From NCBI GenBank assembly GCA_039679945.1, contig JBDKTY010000239.1:1-64000 (forward strand): a stretch of 64,000 nucleotides of DNA, given 5' to 3'. The stretch's first letter is position 1, and each line of letters begins with the position of its first letter. This stretch comes from SbD1 sp039679945 (GTDB taxonomy: Bacteria > Desulfobacterota > Syntrophobacteria > Syntrophobacterales > Syntrophobacteraceae). The translations under genes were made by a program, and so were the position numbers. Below, one piece after another: positions 46,792-53,237 of this stretch. The notes under the pieces are model-generated. The model was given only the letters and a program-made list of their open reading frames with translations. It was not told where the DNA came from and made no database searches.

Positions 46792-47373
46792 ATGAATATG
46801 CTCGATTGGATACTCGCGGGCACCGCCGGTTTCTCCGTTCTCAGGGGTTTCATGCGCGGCGCCGTTTCTCAGATATTCGGCGTGGCGGGCATTCTATTGG
46901 GGTTTTATGTAGCGGCAAATTATTATGAACAGGTCGGCGCGGAACTTCACCGGAACTTTCCATCACTCGCCGGATCGGGTACGATAGGTTTCATCCTGCT
47001 TTTCCTCCTGACGTGGTTCTGCATTTCCGCCGCCGGTTTCTGGATCGGGAAAGTCCTGAGGCATGCCGGCCTTGGATTCCTCGATCGGCTTTGGGGAGGG
47101 ATGATCGGATTTGCAAAGGCGCTGCTTCTGTCTATAGCCGCTGTTTCGATTCTGACAATGTTTGCGGCTCAGGACAGCCCTCTTCTCACTCAATCCACGC
47201 TGGTCCCCCACATAAAAGAGGCGTCCCGCTATCTTTTTATGGTCGCGCCGGAAAAGGTGCAAAGCGAATTCATGCGAAAACAAAGAGAGCTGGAACAGTT
47301 TCTGATGCGCAACACGCCCTCTCGGCGGGAGCCCGTCTCTGTCCCCTCCACGCAAAACAAGGGTAACAAGTGA
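46792..47373 (+). CDS. cvpA: CvpA-family membrane protein
   Basis: 193 aa. Four membrane helices with the family opening MNMLDWILAGTAGFSVLRGFMRG and ISAAGFWIGKVLRHAGLGFLDRLWGGMIGFAKALLL. CvpA is needed for colicin V export in E. coli and for envelope robustness in other bacteria; the mechanism is unknown. Its stop overlaps the GTG start of mazG (GTGA). Confidence 0.92.
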   Translation: MNMLDWILAGTAGFSVLRGFMRGAVSQIFGVAGILLGFYVAANYYEQVGAELHRNFPSLAGSGTIGFILLFLLTWFCISAAGFWIGKVLRHAGLGFLDRLWGGMIGFAKALLLSIAAVSILTMFAAQDSPLLTQSTLVPHIKEASRYLFMVAPEKVQSEFMRKQRELEQFLMRNTPSRREPVSVPSTQNKGNK

Positions 47374-48059
47374 TACAAGAAGACAACGGACGTTGGAATA
47401 AGGTACGAGATATCTGGGAAATAATCAGCCGTCTTCGCGGTGAAAATGGTTGTCCCTGGGACCGGAAACAATCACCGCAATCAGTCCAGACATACCTTGT
47501 GGAGGAAGCTCACGAGGCCGCGGCCGCGGTGCGCTCCGGCAATGTCCGGGATGCCGCCGAGGAACTGGGCGACGTACTCTTCATGGTCCTTTTCCTTGCC
47601 TATCTCTACGAACAGCGGGGGGATTTTTCGCTCGAACACGTCTGCGACAACATCAGTGAAAAAATGATTCGCAGACACCCGCATGTTTTCGGTGAAGTCA
47701 GCGTCAACTCTGCCGAAGAGGTAAAAGACAACTGGGAAAAGATCAAAAAGGAAGAAAAGGACCGTAGCGGCCAAGAGCCCGACCCTGTTCCCGAAACCCT
47801 TCCCGCGCTGATTCGCGCCTATCGGATCGTCTCGCGGCTTGCCCAGCACGGCGACAAGGATTGGGATGACATGGATGCTCGTATGAGGGCTTACTCCCTT
47901 CAGAACGGCGTCCTGGCCGATGCCTTGTCCTCGGGTAACCGGGTGTCGATGGAAGTCATTGGCGATATCCTCCTCCAACTGGTTGCAATAGCCCGCATCC
48001 AGGGCTTCCGCCCCGAGGATTGCCTTCATGAAGCATTGCGAAATCTCAAACAAGGCTGA
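47370..48059 (+). CDS. mazG: Nucleoside triphosphate pyrophosphohydrolase MazG
   Basis: 229 aa; GTG start at 47370 overlaps the cvpA stop, AAGGG upstream. It removes pyrophosphate from non-canonical NTPs. NGCPWDRKQSPQSVQTYLVEEAHEAAAAV and EELGDVLFMVLFLA carry the EExxE/ExxD metal residues of the first domain; the second domain (about 120-229) is less exact. Cotranscribed with cvpA. Confidence 0.95.
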   Translation: MIQEDNGRWNKVRDIWEIISRLRGENGCPWDRKQSPQSVQTYLVEEAHEAAAAVRSGNVRDAAEELGDVLFMVLFLAYLYEQRGDFSLEHVCDNISEKMIRRHPHVFGEVSVNSAEEVKDNWEKIKKEEKDRSGQEPDPVPETLPALIRAYRIVSRLAQHGDKDWDDMDARMRAYSLQNGVLADALSSGNRVSMEVIGDILLQLVAIARIQGFRPEDCLHEALRNLKQG

Positions 48060-48121
48060 TTTTTTCAAAATCCGTTCGATATAACTATTCTTTCAACCTT
48101 TTCAAGATTTGTTACGACTAT

Positions 48122-48631
48122 ATGAACAAGCCAGGGATGAACCGAGAGAGCGAACTGGAAAAAGCGTTTCAGTTACGCGATCGACTCGAGTCGGTTCCGC
48201 CGGATGATGCGGTCCTTCGGACCCTCTATGACACATACCTCGAAACCATACGGCGCACCGATTCCCTGATGTGGAAGTCCGGCGTCGCATTTTCATGCGC
48301 CAAGTGCGCCGAACAGAAGGGAAGCTGCTGTTTTGAAGGCATGGATCAAAGCTACGGCGCTCTTTTGATTTATATTAATATGTTAATGGGCGTAGATTTT
48401 TCCCTGGCCCCCTATTCACCCGCAAGTTGCCGTTTCGTCGGCAAAGATGGTTGCAGGTTGAAGGCACGCTTTTCTTTTTGTCTCAATTATTTCTGTCCGG
48501 ATTTGCGAACGCTCCTGGACGAAAAGGAAATGGAAAGAATTCAGCGTGAGATTGGCAAACAATTGTTTGCGGGTTGGGAACTTGAACGTGCCCTTTCCAG
48601 GTGGTTTACAGATGCGCAAAAACGGGTTTGA
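48122..48631 (+). CDS. Cysteine-cluster protein (YkgJ-like)
   Basis: 169 aa. CAKC...GSCC (near 59-70), then a Cys-containing stretch (SCRFVGKDGCRLKARFSFCLNYFCPD), has the pattern of the zinc/iron-chelating YkgJ domain. The function of that family is not established. A helical N-terminus and a basic tail flank it. The 3' end overlaps the start of the HD-GYP gene by 20 bases, so the two are translated together. Another member is at 51741-52661. Confidence 0.75.
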   Translation: MNKPGMNRESELEKAFQLRDRLESVPPDDAVLRTLYDTYLETIRRTDSLMWKSGVAFSCAKCAEQKGSCCFEGMDQSYGALLIYINMLMGVDFSLAPYSPASCRFVGKDGCRLKARFSFCLNYFCPDLRTLLDEKEMERIQREIGKQLFAGWELERALSRWFTDAQKRV

Positions 48632-49628
48632 ACGCCTTTTTCCAGGATTGCTGAGTCCAAAAGACTCCGATGAAGTGGAGGAGGCCTACTACCCGATTTC
48701 CCCCTTTATGGTTTTCCCGGAGGCCTACGGGGAATTTCGGGTTTATCTGAAAAGGGGAAAACACTATTTTCTCCTCACATGCCAGGCTGATCAGTTCAAC
48801 CAGAAGCAAAAGGAGGTTTTGAGCGAAAACGGGATTCAGGAAGTCTACATTCACATCTCCGAGAAGAACAACTATGAGGAATACCTGCGGGACAACCTCG
48901 CTGAAATCCTCCTGAATGGCGATATCCCCCTTCAAGTGCGCTCCAATGCCCTTTATCATGCATCCAGCATCATCGTACGGGATGTCTTTGATAAAACCAA
49001 AGTCCTCCTGGATATGCAGTCCCTCGATCAACTGACCCAGATCGTGCGATCCAGCATGGGCTTTTTTGCCAGCAAGGAAGCTCTGAGGTCTATCGGCGCC
49101 ATTGTGTCCCCTGATTTAACGGTAGCTTCCCATTGTGTGCGCGTTTTCCTCTATTCGGCCGCCATCTTTTCACGATTCGATGCCCCGGAAGAAGAGAGAA
49201 TACAGTTCGGGTTGGGTGCGCTCCTTCATGATCTCGGGAAGACTACAATCCCGAAGATGGTGCTCTACAAGCGAGGTAAGCTAAACTCGGAAGAAAGGAT
49301 ACTGGTCAAGCAGCATCCACAAAGAGGCGTCGGCATGGCCTCTCAGGTGCCGCTCGGGCAGATCACCATAAACACCATCCTTTTTCATCACGAAAGAGGT
49401 GATGGAAGCGGCTATCCCGCGGGTCTCATCGCTTCCAGCATCCCCATGCACGCGAGGATCATCTCGGTAGCCGACTCATATGACACCCTCGCCGCGGGCA
49501 GGCCTTTCGTTGAGCCGCTTCCCCCCGCCCGAGCACTCGCCGTCATGCGGGAAAACTTTCCCGGTTTCTATGATCCTCAGATTCTGAACATGCTCAATTA
49601 TTTCCTGGCACAGGCGGGCGTGATCTAG
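48612..49628 (+). CDS. HD-GYP domain cyclic-nucleotide phosphodiesterase-type protein
   Basis: 338 aa from 48612, where AGGTGG lies 7 bases upstream. The N-terminal about 110 residues (YYPISPFMVF...FRVYLKRGKHYFLL, ...NGIQEVYIH) are a signal-input region common in such proteins. The HD-GYP domain has ALLHDLGKTTIP, HPQRGVGM, FHHERGDGSGYPAGL and ISVADSYDTLAAGRP, all key residues kept. It would hydrolyse cyclic di-GMP. No GGDEF partner is in the window. It overlaps the convergent Rossmann gene by 4 bases. Confidence 0.92.
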   Translation: MRKNGFERLFPGLLSPKDSDEVEEAYYPISPFMVFPEAYGEFRVYLKRGKHYFLLTCQADQFNQKQKEVLSENGIQEVYIHISEKNNYEEYLRDNLAEILLNGDIPLQVRSNALYHASSIIVRDVFDKTKVLLDMQSLDQLTQIVRSSMGFFASKEALRSIGAIVSPDLTVASHCVRVFLYSAAIFSRFDAPEEERIQFGLGALLHDLGKTTIPKMVLYKRGKLNSEERILVKQHPQRGVGMASQVPLGQITINTILFHHERGDGSGYPAGLIASSIPMHARIISVADSYDTLAAGRPFVEPLPPARALAVMRENFPGFYDPQILNMLNYFLAQAGVI

Positions 49629-50323
49629 GCTGTCTCCCACTCAAGGGCATCAATCACTCCGTGGCAGCGGCAACTGGTGCATACGATATATTTCCCCCGC
49701 CTTGTCAGGATTTGTGCCATCAACTCCGTGAGACTCGCCGCCGGATAGCCGCCCACTCCCGGCGCAAGTTGCCAACTCCTCAACACCATGGTTTTGTAAT
49801 CCGGGATCTTCATGGCGCCAAGCACCTGGAACAAATTCCCTGTACGGGCTTTGCCCGTGTGGGTGCAGACCGCGGCGGGTTCATCACAGGAATCCGGACA
49901 GATGAAATCCGCAAAACTCGTATAGAGTGTGCCCGTTGGCGAGCGCATCGGGTTCGGCACCAGGAGTTCCGCCTCTTCGGGGACCGGTAGCCCGCGCGCG
50001 CGAACACTTCGGTTCAACTCCCGCATAACCCACTCGTACCCGACATGGATTGGCACCGCCGGCACCAGCCAGAGATTTCCGGGCAGCGAAGTCGCCGTGA
50101 TCGCCTCGATCGAGTCCCGCGCAAGGCCTCTCACCCCGAATTCCTGTTTGACTTCCTCGATCCTTTTCGCACTTTCATCGATCACCAGGATAGATGAGGC
50201 AGGGTATCGGCGTGAAAGCCTCTTTGCGGCAATTCTTCCAAATCGCCCCGCTCCAAGGATCTGAATGCCGCTTGGGGGAAAATATTCTGAAAAAGGGTCG
50301 CACTCTAAAAAACTCTCGGACAT
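49625..50323 (-). CDS. Rossmann-fold protein with C-terminal cysteines, unknown
   Basis: 232 aa. An N-terminal nucleotide-binding fold (GIQILGAGRFGRIAAKRLSRR, then SILVIDESAKRIEEV) resembles TrkA-N domains. The second half has ICPDSCDEPAAVCTHTG (three Cys) and CTSCRCHGVID at the C-terminus, which could bind a metal or cluster. I do not recognise the family and propose no function. It converges with the HD-GYP gene and is divergent from the DUF1992 gene. Confidence 0.7.
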   Translation of the reverse strand: MSESFLECDPFSEYFPPSGIQILGAGRFGRIAAKRLSRRYPASSILVIDESAKRIEEVKQEFGVRGLARDSIEAITATSLPGNLWLVPAVPIHVGYEWVMRELNRSVRARGLPVPEEAELLVPNPMRSPTGTLYTSFADFICPDSCDEPAAVCTHTGKARTGNLFQVLGAMKIPDYKTMVLRSWQLAPGVGGYPAASLTELMAQILTRRGKYIVCTSCRCHGVIDALEWETA

Positions 50324-50423
50324 CTTTCGCCTTCCATGAGAATTCTATGATAAAATATAAAGATAGCTCAAATTCCGGTTATGGCCTTCGGCCATTGCGG
50401 CAATCCTCACATCCGGGTGTAAC

Positions 50424-50822
50424 ATGGGCAATATTTTCGCGATATTCGACAAAATAGCGGACCAGAAGATCCGTGAAGCGATGGACCATGGGGAATTCGA
50501 TGACCTGCCCGGCAAAGGCAAACCGCTGAACCTCGAAGACGACAGTCATATTCCACAAGATATTCGCATGGTCCATAAGATCCTCAAAAACTCGGACTGC
50601 CTTCCCCCCGAACTCGAATTGCGAAAGGAAATTCTCACAATGGAGGAGCTGCTGGAGGGGATGAAGGACACCAAAGAGAAATATCGACACATCAAAAAGC
50701 TCAACTACCTGATAATGAAGCTCAATATGACCCGCCAGACGTCTCTTTCCCTGGAAAAAAACCAGCGCTATTTCGATAGAATTGTTGACAGGATGGGGAA
50801 GAGCGAATCGGGATCGGATTGA
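50424..50822 (+). CDS. DUF1992 (DnaJ homologue C member 28-like) protein
   Basis: 132 aa. ADQKIREAMDHGEFDDLPGKGKPLNLEDD (near 12-40) is the hallmark of DUF1992, and the rest is helical (ILKNSDCLPPELELRKEI). Bacterial members are small cytoplasmic proteins of unknown role; eukaryotic DNAJC28 shares the domain. A single gene. Confidence 0.9.
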   Translation: MGNIFAIFDKIADQKIREAMDHGEFDDLPGKGKPLNLEDDSHIPQDIRMVHKILKNSDCLPPELELRKEILTMEELLEGMKDTKEKYRHIKKLNYLIMKLNMTRQTSLSLEKNQRYFDRIVDRMGKSESGSD

Positions 50823-51155
50823 TTCCCACCTTCGTTCTGATTCCGGGAGACCAGGCAGTCCGGCGAGAACCACACCCGTTGTGCGCCGTTGCTCACAGCC
50901 CGGCAAAGCCGGCCGGCATACATGAAACAGCCCCTCTCGCCTGCCCGCGCGTGGCGTGAGATTGTTTCGTAGTGGGTTGAGTCCTGCACACCACCTCTCG
51001 CCCGCGCGTGGGAACCCGCCCGGGTGATTTGACTCGCGAGCCGGCACCGGCGGCCGAAAGATAACAAGACAGGGGAAGAGACTCCCGGGCATGAGCAGCG
51101 GGGACGTGTCAGGTCATACTAACGGGATGGGAGCAAATACACAGCTCCGGAAATA
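50823..51155. other. Intergenic stretch with short imperfect repeat
   Basis: 333 bases between convergent genes. A short segment (CCTCTCGCC...CGCGCGTGG) occurs near 50933-50954 and again near 50994-51012 with a small gap, about 61 bases apart. No gene or clear terminator. Confidence 0.4.
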
Positions 51156-51410
51156 TCAGGATTTGCTGTAGCCGGGCAGTTCAATGGAGGTGCACGATTT
51201 ACCCGGACCACAATTGCGCGTTGTGGCTGCTGGACCGGATTCCCTGCTCGAACCCGATGATCCCATCGCGTAATTAGTGCGGCTCAGCACTCTTTCCAGC
51301 GCCTCGCCATTGCATTCACCGCACTTCATTTCCACATTTTCGCCTGTACCCTTGAGAATGAACTCCTGTATATGGCCGCACTCAGCACACCGAAATTCGT
51401 AAATAGGCAT
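51156..51410 (-). CDS. FmdB-family zinc-ribbon protein
   Basis: 84 aa. MPIYEFRCAECGH...MKCGECNG is the FmdB zinc ribbon (Cys8, Cys11 and a second CxxC near 30). The family is linked to regulation of formamide/amide and formate metabolism in some bacteria. The Ser/Gly/Thr-rich tail carries two further Cys. AGGAGAT precedes the ATG. Bases 51411-51740 upstream hold no gene. Confidence 0.9.
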   Translation of the reverse strand: MPIYEFRCAECGHIQEFILKGTGENVEMKCGECNGEALERVLSRTNYAMGSSGSSRESGPAATTRNCGPGKSCTSIELPGYSKS

Positions 51411-51740
51411 TATATCTCCTTGGTTTCACAGTCCCCTGTTGGTTAAAGAATATGCTCGTGGTCCGGAATATTAATCAAATCCATCCTGGTATGTCAATCG
51501 GAGCACCCCGATGATTGTATGGATGCGGGCAATCCCGACCGGCGGGAGGTCGCCCCGGACTCACGGGGCGGCCGCTTTACGACCGGGCAAGCATGGCCGC
51601 TCAAGGTCGTGCTCCCTCATGGGCCTCATCTAATGGGGTTTCTTATTCAGGGCTAATCGGATAAGATAATGGGCCGCGGAGCCGGAAGTTTCCGCTTCCC
51701 GGGTTCATGTTATTCAATCCCCCACAACCGAGAGACTTGC

Positions 51741-52661
51741 ATGGAAAACAACGATCACCTGTCCCATTTTTCGACAAATCACCCTTCCGGCTGGAGTATC
51801 GATGAATTTCGCGCCAACTGGCAGGTTTTCATCGATGCGATCATTGAAGAGAACAGTAGTTCGCTCGTTCCACGAAAACGCATTCAATATCAAATCGAGC
51901 AGACGCCTGCCTTCCGGGACATGACCGCCAGGTGGGAAAAAATGAGTGGCTCTGAACGGCTCGAAAGCTGGAAAAAGCTTCTCGCTGATGCCGACCGCTC
52001 TTCACGGGAAATCCTCCCGGTATGTGTTCAATGCGGCGAATGTTGCCGGGCCGGCAGCCCTACCCTTCAGGTTGAGGATTTTGAACTCCTCAGGGCCGGC
52101 AAAATCCCGTGGGAACAGCTCATTACCCTCAGGCAGGGCGAACCTGCCCGCTCTCTCGATGGCCAGCCCTTTGTCCTCCCCGAGGAAAGAATCAAAGTCA
52201 GGGAAAAGGAGAACAGTCGCGAATGCGTGTTTCTGGATAACGAGACCGACCAGTGCTCCATCTACCTCGACCGTCCCGTGCAATGCCGCGCACAGGCATG
52301 CTGGGACCCCATTCCCGCCAGGGACCTGGCGACCCAGCCTTTTTTACTGAGAAAACACATCTTCGAAGACGTCAATCCGCTGCTCGATATAATTGCCGAA
52401 CACGACGCGCGGTGCAGTTTCGATGCCTTCGCGAACGCTTTCCAGAAACTCGGCGAAACTGGGGAAGACAACTTCGGAGAGCTTCTGCGGATCTTGTCGT
52501 ACGAAGAACATTTCAGAGAGTTTATCAGTGAACAGTTCCGCATACCATCCGCGAATATCGAGCTTGTTCTCGGCAGAAGCTTCAAACAAATGGTTGGCCT
52601 CTTCGGCTACAGGGTGAGCGAAGAACCCGATGGCCCCTGCCTGGTTCCCGACGAAGCATAA
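51741..52661 (+). CDS. YkgJ-family cysteine-cluster protein
   Basis: 306 aa from 51741 (GAGAG six bases upstream). CVQCGECCRAGSP (near 97-109), then CVFLDNETDQCSIYLDRPVQCRAQACWDP, are the zinc/iron-chelating YkgJ domain; the C-terminal 110 residues are unassigned. The family function is unknown. It stands alone before a repeat-rich intergenic region. Confidence 0.85.
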   Translation: MENNDHLSHFSTNHPSGWSIDEFRANWQVFIDAIIEENSSSLVPRKRIQYQIEQTPAFRDMTARWEKMSGSERLESWKKLLADADRSSREILPVCVQCGECCRAGSPTLQVEDFELLRAGKIPWEQLITLRQGEPARSLDGQPFVLPEERIKVREKENSRECVFLDNETDQCSIYLDRPVQCRAQACWDPIPARDLATQPFLLRKHIFEDVNPLLDIIAEHDARCSFDAFANAFQKLGETGEDNFGELLRILSYEEHFREFISEQFRIPSANIELVLGRSFKQMVGLFGYRVSEEPDGPCLVPDEA

Positions 52662-52677
52662 AAGGAGTTCCGCCGCG

Positions 52678-52781
52678 ACTATAAGGCCTCGTTCATGTCG
52701 AGAGATCATCCGGAGAGATAGTGACTCTTTGGCAGGCTTTTGAGCAACTATAAGGCCTCGTTCATGTCGAGAGATCATCCG
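52678..52781. repeat. Pair of exact 35-bp direct repeats
   Basis: A 35-base sequence at 52678-52712 recurs without change at 52747-52781, separated by 34 different bases. A 12-base piece of its end (GAGATCATCCGG) occurs once more at 53037-53048. The spacing resembles a two-repeat CRISPR but no other support is seen. Confidence 0.8.
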
Positions 52782-52788
52782 CGGGATT

Positions 52789-52806
52789 GCCGAACACGTG
52801 TTCGGC
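52789..52806. promoter_or_regulatory. 18-bp perfect palindrome
   Basis: GCCGAACACGTGTTCGGC reads the same on both strands. It lies between the 35-bp repeats and the cysteine-synthase fusion. It could be an operator, and its centre CGAAC-N4-GTTCG resembles a Gram-positive type SOS box, but relevance is unproven. Confidence 0.45.
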
Positions 52807-52901
52807 GCTTTCTTCATCCTCCAGGTCCGAGGTTTGTCAGATCGCAATGCCAGGGGCTGTTCGGACGCCGTGCATTGCGTCCGCCGCCGTTTTGAAGCAT
52901 G

Positions 52902-53014
52902 GGGCGCCGGTATTCAGCGAACAGATTCTACTCCCGGCGCCCCGGAACCCAACGTTATGAATTCCCTGACGAGCGTCTCCGAATACTTCTACTCCCGGCG
53001 ACCCGGAACCCAAC
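52902..53014. repeat. Inverted repeat and 28-bp direct repeat pair before the cysteine-synthase fusion
   Basis: GGGGCGCCGG (52902-52911) pairs with CCGGCGCCCC (52934-52943). The right arm belongs to a 28-base direct repeat at 52926-52953 and 52987-53014 (one mismatch, 33 bases apart). No coding region is visible in 52662-53204. Confidence 0.7.
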
Positions 53015-53237
53015 CCAGCGGCCGGTCACTCGCATAGAGATCATCCGGCTTTCTTTTTTCTCCCTTCTCTGTGCAAGTCCCGATTATCATAGGAAATGAA
53101 ATTCTCCGGCCGGAGAAAAGTGAAACTAGCTTTACACTCGATTAGACGCTATATAGTAAAGTCTCCGGATCTCGAAATCCAACTGCTCGGATTCCGATGC
53201 GCAAATGGCTCCCATAACCGCACTCAGGATGGCCCAC

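Noticed and set aside
46565..46795. 76-codon plus-strand frame ending at the cvpA start (ATGA overlap)
   Set aside because: TTG start, no ribosome site, no recognisable sequence; the overlap is probably chance.
52678..53014. CRISPR array
   Set aside because: Only two copies of each of two different repeats, no cas genes, and an unrelated pair with the same layout at 57873; local duplications are simpler.
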